DNA of 64,000 bases. It comes from Oceanicola sp. D3 (GTDB lineage Bacteria > Pseudomonadota > Alphaproteobacteria > Rhodobacterales > Rhodobacteraceae). Each line of letters begins with the position of its first letter. Within the stretch, counting starts at the first letter, position 1. The DNA is taken from contig NZ_CP040932.1 in the NCBI RefSeq assembly GCF_006351965.1, positions 1,736,001 through 1,800,000 on the forward strand. Reading direction: 5' to 3'. The notes below the pieces were generated by a model. That model had not been told where the DNA came from. It ran no database searches and was given only the letters and a program-made list of their open reading frames with translations. The position numbers were made by a program, and so were the translations under genes. Below, in pieces: positions 53,274 through 62,502 of this stretch.

Positions 53274-53289
53274 ATCCGCTTGAGCGGAT
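53274..53289 (-). terminator. hairpin at the 3' end of the retropepsin gene
   Basis: ATCCGCT-TG-AGCGGAT is a perfect 7-bp inverted repeat that overlaps the stop codon of the gene ending at 53289. On the minus strand TTCTA follows, a weak U tract. Confidence 0.4.
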
Positions 53290-53870
53290 CAGCGCTGGAG
53301 GATCATCTCGCCGCGCGAGAAGCTGACCGAGGCGAAGCGCTCAAGGTAGCGCATGCCGAGAAGAGAGCCGTTCATCTGGCCGTCATTGACCAATGCGCTC
53401 ACGTTCCTGTCGGAGATGCCGCCGAGGCTGACCTCGTCGAGGCGCACCAGCGCGGTGCGCACCTCGCCGTTGGCGGTATTGGCGCGGCCCAGGTAGGCGA
53501 GGCTGTCGGGGTCGATCCCGGCGGCGCGGGCATCGGCGCGGGAGAGCACCATGTCAGACGCGCCGGTGTCGACCACGAAGCGGGTGGGCGCGCCGTTGAT
53601 ATCGAGCGTCAGGTAGTAGTGGCCATCGGGGGAGACGGGCACCTCGACGCGGCCATCCTCGGCAAAGACCGATTGCCGGGGGGCCACCTCACGCTTCACG
53701 TCATTCCAGAGGCCATAGGCGACGATCACGCCGAGAAAGATGAAGACCCAGAGCGCGGCGTGCCGGGCTGTCTGGCCCCAGTTGGTCCGGCCAGACACGA
53801 AGAAGTAGCTGCCGATGAAGACACCGAGCAGGATGAGATAGGTGAGCCGTCCGAGGGTATCGCCGTCCAT
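53289..53870 (-). CDS. membrane-anchored retropepsin-like aspartic protease
   Basis: A 193-aa protein with two N-terminal transmembrane segments (about 10-27 and 38-55) and a single aspartic-protease lobe: 'FVVDTGASDMVLSRADARAAG' (catalytic D-T-G-A) and 'VSALVNDGQMNGSLLGMRYL'. It matches the TIGR02281-type clan AA proteases of alphaproteobacteria and would act as a dimer. Target unknown. Confidence 0.88.
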   Translation of the reverse strand: MDGDTLGRLTYLILLGVFIGSYFFVSGRTNWGQTARHAALWVFIFLGVIVAYGLWNDVKREVAPRQSVFAEDGRVEVPVSPDGHYYLTLDINGAPTRFVVDTGASDMVLSRADARAAGIDPDSLAYLGRANTANGEVRTALVRLDEVSLGGISDRNVSALVNDGQMNGSLLGMRYLERFASVSFSRGEMILQR

Positions 53871-53902
53871 ATCAGGTATTTAGGGGGCGCTGCGGCGATT
53901 TG

Positions 53903-54517
53903 CTAGAGCAGGGAGAGGTCGCGCAGCCCGTCGATGACGAATTGCACCGAGAGCGCGGCGAGCAGCATGCCGAGGAGGCGGGTGGCCACGTTGATGCCGG
54001 TTTTGCCGAGAAGCCGCGAAAGCAGGCCGCCGCCGAGAAAGAGGATGAGCACGATGGCCAGCACCGTGGCCATGACGCCGATGACCTGAAGCGTTGTGGA
54101 CCAGGTGGCGTTGGGCGCGCCGGAGAGCAGGATCATCGAGGCAATCGCCCCCGGCCCGGCGATGAGGGGCGTGGCGAGGGGGAAGATGGAGGGATCGGGG
54201 CGATCCTCCTCGGCCTGGTCCTCGCGGCGCTTGGTGCGGCGCTCGAAGAGCATTTCGAGCGCGGTGAGAAACAGCAGCAGCCCGCCGGAAATGCGGAAGG
54301 CGGGCATGGAGATGCCGACGAATTCGAGCACCGCCTCGCCAGCGAGGCCGAAGACCAGCAGGATGGAAAAGCCGATGGCCACGGCGCGGATTGCGATGGC
54401 GCGGCGGCGGGCCTCTGTTTCGTCATGGGTGAGCGCGGCGAAGAGGGGGGCGAGGCCGAGCGGGTCGATCACCACGAAGAGGGTGACGAAGGCGGAGATG
54501 AGGAAGGCGGTATCCAT
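53903..54517 (-). CDS. MarC-family membrane protein
   Basis: A 204-aa protein with about six hydrophobic segments: 'FVTLFVVIDPLGLAPLFAAL', 'FRISGGLLLFLTALEML', 'FPLATPLIAGPGAIASMILL', 'RLLGMLLAALSVQFVIDGL'. These are the MarC (UPF0056) motifs. The physiological role of the family is unresolved; it is not an established drug pump. Confidence 0.9.
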   Translation of the reverse strand: MDTAFLISAFVTLFVVIDPLGLAPLFAALTHDETEARRRAIAIRAVAIGFSILLVFGLAGEAVLEFVGISMPAFRISGGLLLFLTALEMLFERRTKRREDQAEEDRPDPSIFPLATPLIAGPGAIASMILLSGAPNATWSTTLQVIGVMATVLAIVLILFLGGGLLSRLLGKTGINVATRLLGMLLAALSVQFVIDGLRDLSLL

Positions 54518-54572
54518 CTTCTCCGACTAGGGCGAAAGGCGCGGCGGGGCAAGAGCCGCCGCGCCCGATCGG

Positions 54573-55430
54573 TCAGTCGAGGAAGGCCTTTTCGACGACG
54601 TAATGGGCGGGCTTGGAGTTGGCGCCTTCTTCCAGCCCGTAGCCTTCGAGCATCTCTTTCAGTTCGAGATTGAAGGCGAGGTTGCCGCAGATCATCGCGC
54701 GGTCTGTCTCGGGGTTGAGGGGCGCGCATTCGAGGTCGGTGAAGGCCTCGCCGGTGCGCATCAGGTCGGTGATGCGGCCCATCTTGGCGCTCTCTTCGCG
54801 GGTGGTGGTGGGGTAGTAGCGGATCTTCTTCCAGAAGCCCTCGCCGATCACCTCGTTCAGAAGCTCGTCATCCTTGAGGCTTTCGATCAGCTCGCGGCCA
54901 TAGGTCAGCTCGCCAGCTTCGCGGCAGGTGTGGGTGATGACGATTTCATCGTAGTCTTCATAGGTTTGCGGTTCGCGCAGCAGGGAGGCGAAGGGCGCAA
55001 AACCGGTGCCGGTGGCGAAGAACCAGAGGCGCTTGCCGGGCAGCAGGGCGTCATGCACCAGCGTGCCGACGGGCTTGGGCCGCAGGATCAGCTCGTCGCC
55101 GGGCTGGATATGCTGGAGCTTGGAGGTGAGCGGGCCGTCCTGCACCTTGATCGAGTAGAACTCCAGCTCTTCGTCCCATGAGGGCGAGGCAATGGAATAG
55201 GCGCGCAGCAGGGGCTTTTGCTTGCCGGTTTTCGGATCCGGGTCACCCATCAGGCCGATCATCACGAATTCGCCGGAGCGGAAGCGCAGCGACGCGGGGC
55301 GGGTGCAGCGGAAGCTGAACAGCCGGTCGGTGTAGTGCTTCACCTCTGTCACGGTTTGCGCGTCGGGGAGCGTGGGCTTGGCTTTGACGGGTTGGGCGGC
55401 TTGTTCTGTCACGGGGCTCTGTTCGGTCAT
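54573..55430 (-). CDS. fpr: ferredoxin-NADP+ reductase
   Basis: A 285-aa flavoprotein. FAD and NADP motifs are 'RAYSIASPSWDE' (RxYS), 'GPLTSKLQHI', 'FFATGTGFAPFASLLRE' and 'MICGNLAFNLELKEML', ending in 'VVEKAFLD'. It moves electrons between NADPH and ferredoxin, which the sulfite reductase of the same cluster needs. Start ATG 55430 or 55436; neither has a strong ribosome-binding site. Confidence 0.93.
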   Translation of the reverse strand: MTEQSPVTEQAAQPVKAKPTLPDAQTVTEVKHYTDRLFSFRCTRPASLRFRSGEFVMIGLMGDPDPKTGKQKPLLRAYSIASPSWDEELEFYSIKVQDGPLTSKLQHIQPGDELILRPKPVGTLVHDALLPGKRLWFFATGTGFAPFASLLREPQTYEDYDEIVITHTCREAGELTYGRELIESLKDDELLNEVIGEGFWKKIRYYPTTTREESAKMGRITDLMRTGEAFTDLECAPLNPETDRAMICGNLAFNLELKEMLEGYGLEEGANSKPAHYVVEKAFLD

Positions 55431-55514
55431 ATGCATCTGTCGCGGGCTTTGTCGGCCGCGCGGCTCCTTGGTGCTTTGATCTGTATCAGGGTTTCTGAAT
55501 ATGTTCGAGGCGGC

Positions 55515-55940
55515 TCAGGCGCGCATGCGGGACTGGTAGTCATGCGCTTGCCAGTCGGCGCGAAACTTCCACTCGGCCTCGGGCTGGCGGGCGGCGAGAT
55601 CGGGGGAGATTTCGACCTCGTCGAAGCCACAGCGCCGCGCCATTGCGTATTGATCGGAGATCACATGGCCCGCGGCCCGAAGGCGCCCGGCGAACCCCAT
55701 GCGGCGCAGGGCCTTGGCATGGGTGAAGCCGCGACCATCGGCAAAGCTGGGGAAGGCGATGCGGATCAGGTCGATGCCGTCGAGGCGGGATTGCAGGGCT
55801 GCCGGGTCATCCCCGGGTGCGAGATCCACGGCCAGCGCGGGGGCACCTGCCTCGGTGTTTTCCAACTCGGCGAGCGGGGTGACGGGGTGGGCCCAGTCAT
55901 CGGCGGCAAAGCCGGTGTCGGTGACGATCACGTTTGTCAT
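55515..55940 (-). CDS. DUF934 protein of sulfate assimilation cluster
   Basis: A 141-aa DUF934 protein: 'DLIRIAFPSFADGRGFTHAKALR', 'GRLRAAGHVISDQYAMARRCGFDEVE'. Such proteins are constant partners of cysH/cysI in proteobacteria and may be an accessory to sulfite reduction. It begins one base after the cysH stop. Confidence 0.93.
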   Translation of the reverse strand: MTNVIVTDTGFAADDWAHPVTPLAELENTEAGAPALAVDLAPGDDPAALQSRLDGIDLIRIAFPSFADGRGFTHAKALRRMGFAGRLRAAGHVISDQYAMARRCGFDEVEISPDLAARQPEAEWKFRADWQAHDYQSRMRA

Positions 55941-55941
55941 G

Positions 55942-56736
55942 TCAGGCACTCTTCCTTTCGGGAGCGGTTTCACTCTCGGGCAGGGGGCCGCGCACGACCT
56001 TGCCGTCGATGAAGTGGATGCCGCATTCTTCCTTGTCTTCGCCGCGCCAGCGCCCGGCGCGGGCGTCTTCGCCCTCTTTGACGGGCGTGGTGCAGGGCCA
56101 GCAGCCGATGGAGGGATAGCCCTTGGCCACGAGCGGGTGGCGGGGCAGATCGTGCTCATCCATGTAGGCCTTGAGCTCGGTGGCCGACCAGCCTGCGAGC
56201 GGGTTGATCTTGATCCGGGGGCCTTCGCTTTCGAAGTAGTCCAGCGTGGCGCGGGCCTCGGCCTGAAAGCGTTTGCGGCCCGTCACCCAGCCGTCATAGG
56301 CCAGCAGGGCATTGGCGAGCGGCACGGTCTTGCGCAGGTCGCAGCAGGCGTCGGTGTCGCGCTGGTGCAGGGTGTTGTCGGGGTCTTGCGTGGAGAGGTC
56401 CACATCGGCGGTGCGGATCTGCTCGATGCCGGTCAGCCCGAGTTTTTCGGCAACATCGGTTTGATATTGCAGGGTTTCCTCGAAGAGCATCTGGGTGTCG
56501 ATGAAGAGGACCGGTGCGGCGCGGTCGATCTGCGAGATCATGTGCAGCAGCACCACCGACTCGGCCCCGAAGGAGCTGACGGTGGCGATGCGGCCCATCG
56601 CCGGATCGGTCAGGGCGTGGCGCAGGACTTCCTGCGCCGTGGCTCCGGCGAACCGTTCGTTGAGGGCGCGGGCCTCGGCGGCGGCGCGGGCTTCGGCCAC
56701 CTCGTCGGTCACGCCAGTGACGGTATCACGCGGCAT
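55942..56736 (-). CDS. cysH: adenylyl-sulfate (APS) reductase, CysH family
   Basis: A 264-aa PP-loop reductase making sulfite from APS or PAPS. The cysteines of a 4Fe-4S cluster are present (pair in 'DACCDLRK', pair in 'GCWPCT'), which marks the APS-using branch; the C-terminal catalytic Cys is in 'KEECGIH'. 'SSFGAESVVLLHMI' is the PP-loop. ATG 56736 starts 'MPRDTV' and overlaps the cysI end by about 11 bp. Confidence 0.93.
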   Translation of the reverse strand: MPRDTVTGVTDEVAEARAAAEARALNERFAGATAQEVLRHALTDPAMGRIATVSSFGAESVVLLHMISQIDRAAPVLFIDTQMLFEETLQYQTDVAEKLGLTGIEQIRTADVDLSTQDPDNTLHQRDTDACCDLRKTVPLANALLAYDGWVTGRKRFQAEARATLDYFESEGPRIKINPLAGWSATELKAYMDEHDLPRHPLVAKGYPSIGCWPCTTPVKEGEDARAGRWRGEDKEECGIHFIDGKVVRGPLPESETAPERKSA

Positions 56737-58393
56737 TGCGGGCCTCGCTTTCGGGGTAGAGGGCGGCCTTGAAAGGCGCATCCCCCAACCGGCGGAAGGT
56801 TTGCAGGAAGGTCTCTTCGGGCGCGTCGCGCAGGTCGAGGTAGGCCAGCATCAGGCGTTCGATGGCCGGCACGATCTCGTCCGCCGAGAAGCCGGGGCCC
56901 ATGCGGGTGCCGACAGCGGCGGTTTCGGTGTGATCGCCGCCGAGCGTGACCTGGTAGTTCTCGACCCCCGCGCGATCCAGCCCGAGGATGCCGATGTGGC
57001 CCACGTGGTGGTGGCCACAGGCGTTGATGCAGCCGGAGATCTTGATCTTCAGCTCACCGACCTCGTGCTCGATCTTCAGCTCGTCGACGCGGGTGGCGAT
57101 CTCTTGAGCAATCGGGATCGAGCGGGCGGTGGCGAGGGCGCAGTAGTCCATGCCGGGGCAGGCGATGATATCTGACGCAAGCCCGATGTTGGCGGTGCCC
57201 AGCCCGGCCGCCTTCAGCGCCGCATGGATCGCGGGAAGGTCGCCCTTGTGGACATGGGGCAGGATGACGTTCTGCTCGTGGCTGATGCGCAGCTCTCCGT
57301 GGGCATACTCTTCCGCCAGATCGGCCATAAGGCGCATCTGGTCGGAGGTTGCATCTCCGGGCGTCTTGCCATGGGCCTTTATCGAAATTGTGACAATGGC
57401 GTGGTCGGCCTTGCGGTGCGCGGTCAGGTTTGTGTCGGCCCAGGCGCGGAAGATCGGGTCCATCTGGTAGGCGGCGTCATAGGCGGCGGTATCGCCCTCG
57501 CGCAGCGGCGGGGTGGCGAATTGGGCCTTGATGCCGGCCAGAAGCTCTTGATCGACGCCGGTGAACTCGGGGCGGATCTCGGTGAAGCGCGCTTCGATGA
57601 GGTCGCGCATGGTGTCGATCCCGTTCTCGTGGACGGTGATCTTGATGCGGGCCTTGTACTTGTTATCGCGCCGTCCGAGCGTGTTGTAGACGTGGACGAT
57701 GGCCTCGCAGTAGGGCAGCAGGTCTTCCTTGGGAAGAAACTCGCGCACCACCTTGCCGATCATCGGGGTGCGGCCAAGCCCGCCGCCGATGATGACCTTG
57801 AAGCCGGTTTCGCCGTTTTGCTCGACGATCTGGAGGCCGATGTCATGGCTGCGGATCACCGCGCGGTCGGCCTCGGCCCCCGTCACCGCGATCTTGAACT
57901 TGCGGGGCAGGAACTGGAACTCGGGGTGGTCGGTGGACCATTGGCGCAGGAGCTCGGCGTAGGGGCGCGGGTCTTCCAGCTCATCTGCGGCGGCCCCGGC
58001 GAAGTGGTCAGAGGTCACGTTGCGGATGGTGTTGCCGGAGGTCTGGATGGCGTGCATCTGCACATCGGCCAGCGCCTCGAGCATGTCGGGCACGTCTTTC
58101 AGTGCGGGCCAGTTGTACTGGATGTTCTGGCGGGTGGTGAAATGGCCGTAGCCCTTGTCCCACTTGTCGGCAATGAAGGCGAGCTGGCGCATCTGGCGGG
58201 CCGAGATGGTGCCATAGGGGATGGCCACGCGGAGCATGTAGGCGTGCAGCTGGAGGTAGAGGCCGTTCATAAGGCGCAGCGGCTTGAACTCGTCCTCGGT
58301 GAGCGAGCCGTCGATGCGGCGCTCGACCTGAGCACGGAACTGGCTGACGCGGGTGCGGACGAAGGCTTCGTCGAAGTCGGTATAGCTATACAT
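56726..58393 (-). CDS. cysI: siroheme-dependent sulfite (nitrite/sulfite) reductase
   Basis: A 555-aa hemoprotein with two NIR/SIR repeats. The 4Fe-4S/siroheme ligands are 'CPGMDYC' and 'SGCINACGHHH'. 'RQNIQYNW' and 'RISHEQNVILP' are substrate-arginine segments. It reduces sulfite to sulfide with ferredoxin-type electrons, matching fpr downstream. Siroheme is supplied by cysG two genes upstream. Stop overlap with the DUF2849 gene is one base. Confidence 0.93.
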   Translation of the reverse strand: MYSYTDFDEAFVRTRVSQFRAQVERRIDGSLTEDEFKPLRLMNGLYLQLHAYMLRVAIPYGTISARQMRQLAFIADKWDKGYGHFTTRQNIQYNWPALKDVPDMLEALADVQMHAIQTSGNTIRNVTSDHFAGAAADELEDPRPYAELLRQWSTDHPEFQFLPRKFKIAVTGAEADRAVIRSHDIGLQIVEQNGETGFKVIIGGGLGRTPMIGKVVREFLPKEDLLPYCEAIVHVYNTLGRRDNKYKARIKITVHENGIDTMRDLIEARFTEIRPEFTGVDQELLAGIKAQFATPPLREGDTAAYDAAYQMDPIFRAWADTNLTAHRKADHAIVTISIKAHGKTPGDATSDQMRLMADLAEEYAHGELRISHEQNVILPHVHKGDLPAIHAALKAAGLGTANIGLASDIIACPGMDYCALATARSIPIAQEIATRVDELKIEHEVGELKIKISGCINACGHHHVGHIGILGLDRAGVENYQVTLGGDHTETAAVGTRMGPGFSADEIVPAIERLMLAYLDLRDAPEETFLQTFRRLGDAPFKAALYPESEARNAA

Positions 58394-58692
58394 CAGAGAT
58401 CCACCTGTTTGCCGTGGGCATAGTTGGAGGGGCCGGTGGCGCGGAAGGCCTCGCGGAAGTGTGTGGGCTCGGGGCCGCGTGCGCCGGAGGTGGCGTCGGC
58501 AAGGTAGGCCCCGACGATTTCGGAGGCCTGAAGCTCGGCGGCGGCCAGAGCGGCGTTGGCGGCGGCTTCATCGGTGAAGAGCCGGGCATCCTCGTGGCGC
58601 CGCGACCATTCGCCGTTATTCGTCAGGTAGATCACATCGCCCTCGATGAGCGCGTTGGCGGTGACGACCTTGGGGGTAAAGGGCTTGGGCAT
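58393..58692 (-). CDS. DUF2849 protein of sulfate assimilation cluster
   Basis: A 99-aa protein: 'VVTANALIEGDVIYLT' and 'DARLFTDEAAANAALAAAE', then 'EIVGAYLADA' and 'HFREAFRATGPSNY'. This is DUF2849, always beside cysI/cysG in alphaproteobacteria. Its ATG overlaps the cysG stop (TAATG). Role unknown, presumably in sulfite reduction. Confidence 0.92.
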   Translation of the reverse strand: MPKPFTPKVVTANALIEGDVIYLTNNGEWSRRHEDARLFTDEAAANAALAAAELQASEIVGAYLADATSGARGPEPTHFREAFRATGPSNYAHGKQVDL

Positions 58693-60071
58693 TACTGGGC
58701 AACCTTCAATTCGAGAGCATCGGTGGCGTCGCGTGGGGCGAGGCCATAGAGGAGGACCGCGGGGCCGTCGAGGCCCTCGGTTGTGTCTGGCAGGGCGGCG
58801 AGGGTGGTGTGCAGCACGCGCATATCGGGGCGCGAGGCATTTTCGACCACGGTCACATCTGTTTCGGGGGCCGCGCCGTGCATCATCAGGCGGCCCTGAA
58901 GGAAGCGCGCGCCCTTTTTGGCCATGTAGATCGCGGCGACATTGCCGGGGCGGGCGAGGGCGGACCAATCCTGCTCGGTGAAGCCCTTGGTGTCGTGCCC
59001 GGTCAGAAATCGAAGCTCCGAGTTGCGACCTCGCTTGGTGAGGCTCTGGCCGAGGGCGGCGCTGGCGGCGGAGGCGGCGGTGATGCCGGGCAGGATGCGG
59101 GTGGCGATGCCGTGGGGGGCGAGGGCCTTCAGCTCTTCATCGAGGCGACCGTAGATGACCGGATCACCGGCCTTGAGGCGCACGACCTTTTCGCCCTTGA
59201 GCGCATGGCCGACGATCAGCGCGTTGATCGCCTCTTGCGGGGTGCTCTTGCCGAAGCCCTTCTTGCTCACGTCGATCATGAGCGCCTCGCGGCGGGCGAG
59301 TTCGAGGATTTCGGGGGAAACGAGGCCATCGTGAATGACAACCTCGGCCTCATCGAGCGCACGACGGGCGGCAAGGGTGAGCATCTCGGGATCGCCGGGG
59401 CCCGCGCCGACGAAGGCGACTTCGCCCGGTTCGGGGGCTTGCGCGAGGTGGCGGGCGAGCAGCTCATCGAGCGCCGTGCGGGCGCTCTCTTCGCCCTGGG
59501 CCAGCGCCTTGGGGCCTTTGTCGAAGTAGAACTCGGCCCAGAAGTCGCGGCGCTTTTTGCCCATCGGCAGCGCGTCGGCGGCGGCACGGAAGGCCTTGCC
59601 GACGCGGGTGAGCAAGCCGAGGGAGGTGGGCAGGCGCTCTTCAAGGTCGCGCTTGATGGCGCGGGCGAGCACGGGGGCGGCGCCCTCGGTGCCGATTGCC
59701 ACCGTCACCGGGTCACGATCGACGATGGCGGGGGTGATGAACTGGCTGTTGTGCAGATCGTCAACGATGTTGACCAGCGCGCCTTCGGCCTCGGCCAGTG
59801 CCTTGATGCGGGTGTCTTCGGCGTGATCCTCATTGGCGCCATAGGCGAGGCGGGCCCCCGCGAAGTCGCCCGCGCGGGCGGCGCGGCTGTGCAGGGTGAT
59901 GCGGCCCTCGGCGGCGAGGGTTTGCAGATCGGCGTGGGGATCGGCGGCGTAGACGTGCAGATCGGCTTCGGTCTTGGTGAGTAGGCGCAGCTTGGCCAGC
60001 GCTGCCTCGCCTCCACCCGAAAGCATCACGCGCTGACCGCGGGTGTTGAGAAAGATCGGGAAATGCTGCAT
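58692..60071 (-). CDS. cysG: siroheme synthase, trifunctional
   Basis: Converts uroporphyrinogen III to siroheme (methylations, dehydrogenation, Fe2+ insertion). The 459-aa protein has an N-terminal precorrin-2 dehydrogenase/ferrochelatase domain ('SGGGEAALAKLRLLTK', 'VNIVDDLHNSQFITPAIVDR') and a C-terminal SUMT domain from about 215 ('VAFVGAGPGDPEMLTLAARRAL', 'VVRLKAGDPVIYGR', 'ILPGITAASAASA'). First gene of the leftward cys cluster. Confidence 0.95.
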   Translation of the reverse strand: MQHFPIFLNTRGQRVMLSGGGEAALAKLRLLTKTEADLHVYAADPHADLQTLAAEGRITLHSRAARAGDFAGARLAYGANEDHAEDTRIKALAEAEGALVNIVDDLHNSQFITPAIVDRDPVTVAIGTEGAAPVLARAIKRDLEERLPTSLGLLTRVGKAFRAAADALPMGKKRRDFWAEFYFDKGPKALAQGEESARTALDELLARHLAQAPEPGEVAFVGAGPGDPEMLTLAARRALDEAEVVIHDGLVSPEILELARREALMIDVSKKGFGKSTPQEAINALIVGHALKGEKVVRLKAGDPVIYGRLDEELKALAPHGIATRILPGITAASAASAALGQSLTKRGRNSELRFLTGHDTKGFTEQDWSALARPGNVAAIYMAKKGARFLQGRLMMHGAAPETDVTVVENASRPDMRVLHTTLAALPDTTEGLDGPAVLLYGLAPRDATDALELKVAQ

Positions 60072-60094
60072 GGCGGCGGCTCCTGTTGCTTGTG

Positions 60095-60116
60095 CAGAAT
60101 GTAGAATTTTGTTCTG
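60095..60116. promoter_or_regulatory. dyad operator in the cysG/Lrp divergent region
   Basis: CAGAA (60095-60099) and TTCTG (60112-60116) flank an AT-rich centre (GTAGAATTTTG), a layout typical of Lrp/AsnC sites. It lies 24 bp from the cysG start and 92 bp from the Lrp-type gene. Confidence 0.5.
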
Positions 60117-60207
60117 GTAATTGGCAGGGGTTCACGGCAGTTAGGGAAAAACGTTCCGAGAAACTCCCGTGAAGGGCCGGAATTCCATCAACTCTGGAGA
60201 AAAGCGA

Positions 60208-60678
60208 ATGTCCGTCCGTCTGGACAAGATCGACCGGAAAATCCTTGCAGAACTGCAAAGTGACGCTGCGCAATCTTTGGACGAAATTGCCAAGAAAGTA
60301 GGCAGTTCGAAGACGCCGGTTTGGAACCGTGTGCGCAAGATGCGCGAGGCCGGGGTGATCCGCCAGAATACCGTGCTGCTGAACGCTGAGGCGCTGGGGC
60401 TGGAGGCGTGTTTTTTCGTGCTGATCCGCACCAGCGAGCATGAGGCGGACTGGCAGCAGAAGTTCCTGAAAGCGCTGCGTGCGCGGCCCGAGGTGCTGGA
60501 GGCGCATCGGCTGGCGGGGGATATCGACTACATCCTGAAGGTGCAGGTGACGAATGCGCGGGCCTATGATGAATTTTATCAGGCGCTGATCGGCGAGGTT
60601 AAAATTCACAACGTCACGGCGCTGCTCTCGATGGAAGAGATCAAGAGCACCACGGCGCTGCCGGTGGCGATGGAGTAG
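60208..60678 (+). CDS. Lrp/AsnC-family transcriptional regulator
   Basis: A 156-aa regulator with an N-terminal HTH ('LDKIDRKILAELQSDAAQSLDEIAKKVGSSKTPVWNRVRKM' region, about 5-45) and a C-terminal RAM domain ('VLIRTSEHEADW', 'EVLEAHRLAGDIDYILKVQV'). It diverges from the cys cluster and most likely controls it in response to a sulfur amino acid (inference). ATG 60208 with GGAGA upstream. Confidence 0.92.
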   Translation: MSVRLDKIDRKILAELQSDAAQSLDEIAKKVGSSKTPVWNRVRKMREAGVIRQNTVLLNAEALGLEACFFVLIRTSEHEADWQQKFLKALRARPEVLEAHRLAGDIDYILKVQVTNARAYDEFYQALIGEVKIHNVTALLSMEEIKSTTALPVAME

Positions 60679-60751
60679 AGCGGCAGGGCCTTGTGCGTGG
60701 CGGTGGTGGGCGTGATTTTTACGCGTTAAATGAACGGCTTGCGCGGGGTTG

Positions 60752-61246
60752 TTAATTTGCCTCTGCGAGCGCGTCGATCACCGGCTGGAGCTTGCGGGCG
60801 ATGCCGGTGGAAAGGCCGTCGCGGATGACGCTTTCTTCGCCCACGCCGAGGCCGGAATCCTCCCAGATGACAAGCCGCCCCTCGGGCACTTCGCGGTAGA
60901 GCGAGGCCCAGATCATTGCCCCGGCGGGATCGGAGACGCCGCGGATGTAGAAGGTGAGGTTGACCGGCGCGACCATCGGAAGATCGGTGGGTGTGGGGGC
61001 ATATTCATCTGTGCCAAAGCCCCATTCGACAAGGCCGAGATGTATGTGGGCGAGGTCTGCCTTGGTGGCCATGCCGGCGATCGAGGTGGCCAGCGGGGCG
61101 CACATATCGTTGGCGTAGGCCTCGCGGGTGAGGGTGACGCATTGGGTGATGATGCCGTCATAGCCGCTGGCCCGCTTGGGGGAAAGCACCCGCTCCTGTG
61201 CGGTGGCGGGCAGGGAAAGGGCGACGAAAACAAGAACGGCGCGCAT
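60752..61246 (-). CDS. secreted hypothetical protein
   Basis: A 164-aa protein with signal peptide ('MRAVLVFVALSLPATAQ') and two Cys ('ITQCVTLTREAYANDMCAPL'), likely disulfide bonded. 'NLTFYIRGVSDPAGAMIWASLY' and 'GRLVIWEDSG' look like beta strands. I do not recognise a family. AGGAG precedes ATG 61246. Confidence 0.78.
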   Translation of the reverse strand: MRAVLVFVALSLPATAQERVLSPKRASGYDGIITQCVTLTREAYANDMCAPLATSIAGMATKADLAHIHLGLVEWGFGTDEYAPTPTDLPMVAPVNLTFYIRGVSDPAGAMIWASLYREVPEGRLVIWEDSGLGVGEESVIRDGLSTGIARKLQPVIDALAEAN

Positions 61247-61275
61247 GGAAAACTCCTGAAGCAATGCCTGCAAGG

Positions 61276-62457
61276 TTAGGCGGTGACGCTGAGGGATTCC
61301 AGCCCGTGGAAGTGATAGACCGAAGCGTAGCGGGGCGGTGCGGCGAGGGTGAGGCCGGGGCAGGCGGAGAAGAGCGCGGGGAGGGCGACTTGCAGCTCCA
61401 GCCGGGCCAGCGGCGCGCCGACGCAAAAGTGCAACCCGGCCCCGAAGGCCATGTTGGAGGGCCCGCGCCGGGTGGGGTTGAAACTGTCAGGGTTGGGGTA
61501 GGCATCTGGGTCGCGGTTGGCCCCGGCGAGCAGGCAGGAGATACGCTGGCCGCGTGTGATGGGGGTGCCGTAGATCTCGAAATCCTCAGAGGCGATCCGC
61601 TCGAAAATATGGAGCGGGGGGGCGTAGCGCAGCACTTCTTCGGTGAGCAGCGGGGCGTTTTCGTTGGATGAGGTGTGGTCTGCAAGCTGCTGTTCACAGA
61701 TGATTTTTATCGCGTTGCCAAGGCTGTGTACTGTGGCCTCGTGCCCGGCGTTCAGCAGCAGGATGACGGTGGAGGTCAGCTCTGCGGCGGTGAGCTTTTC
61801 GCCTGCTTCCTCGGCGGCGATGAGTTGCGAAATGAGATCCTCGGTGGGGGCGGCACGGCGGCGGGCGATCTCATCGGCGAGGAAGGCGGTGAAGCTGTGG
61901 GTGGCCTCGATGGCCGCGTCTTCCATCTCGCGGGTGCGGCCAGCCTGATACATGCCGACCATGGCGTTGGACCATGCGAGCAGGTCGGGCGCGCGGGCCA
62001 CGTCAACGCCCAGAAGCGCGGCGATGGTGATGACAGGCAGGGGGCGGCAGAAGGCGTCGAGCAGGTCGAAGGGGCCTGTGGGGAACGCGGAGATGAGATC
62101 GGCGCAGAGGGCCTCCAGCGCGGGGCGGCGGGCCTCGACGGTGGCGGAGGTGAAGGCGCGCAGCACCAGCCCGCGCAGGCGCGTATGGCGGGGTGGGTTG
62201 AGTTCGAGCATCGAGTTGGCCTCGACGTCGTAGAAGGGTTGCAGGCGCGGCGGGATTGGCGGCGCGAGATCGGGCGGCATCTCGCGGCCAAGGCGGCGGT
62301 CTTTCAGCAGGCGTTTCACCTGCGCGTAGCCCGCGGCGGCCAGTTGCCCGTAGTCCTCCCAGTAGAACAGATCTCCGGCGGCGCGGGCGCGGTGATAGAA
62401 GGGGTATGGGTCTTGCACGAAGGACGGATCGGTGGGGGATTGGGAAAGCGCCTGCAT
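61276..62457 (-). CDS. cytochrome P450
   Basis: A 393-aa soluble bacterial P450. Key motifs: I-helix 'LLLNAGHEATVH', ExxR in 'LTEEVLRYAPP', and the heme loop 'FGAGLHFCVGAPLARLELQ' with C345. It resembles the CYP107/CYP105-like soluble class used in secondary metabolism or xenobiotic oxidation. No dedicated ferredoxin is adjacent. It diverges from the DctB-like kinase. Confidence 0.93.
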   Translation of the reverse strand: MQALSQSPTDPSFVQDPYPFYHRARAAGDLFYWEDYGQLAAAGYAQVKRLLKDRRLGREMPPDLAPPIPPRLQPFYDVEANSMLELNPPRHTRLRGLVLRAFTSATVEARRPALEALCADLISAFPTGPFDLLDAFCRPLPVITIAALLGVDVARAPDLLAWSNAMVGMYQAGRTREMEDAAIEATHSFTAFLADEIARRRAAPTEDLISQLIAAEEAGEKLTAAELTSTVILLLNAGHEATVHSLGNAIKIICEQQLADHTSSNENAPLLTEEVLRYAPPLHIFERIASEDFEIYGTPITRGQRISCLLAGANRDPDAYPNPDSFNPTRRGPSNMAFGAGLHFCVGAPLARLELQVALPALFSACPGLTLAAPPRYASVYHFHGLESLSVTA

Positions 62458-62502
62458 GGCGGCGACGCTTTCAGATGGGCGGCGAATTGTCTAGGAAGAG
62501 GA

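Noticed and set aside
61276-62457. P450 as part of a secondary-metabolite cluster
   Set aside because: No biosynthetic genes, ferredoxin or tailoring enzymes are adjacent; neighbours are a small secreted protein and a sensor kinase.
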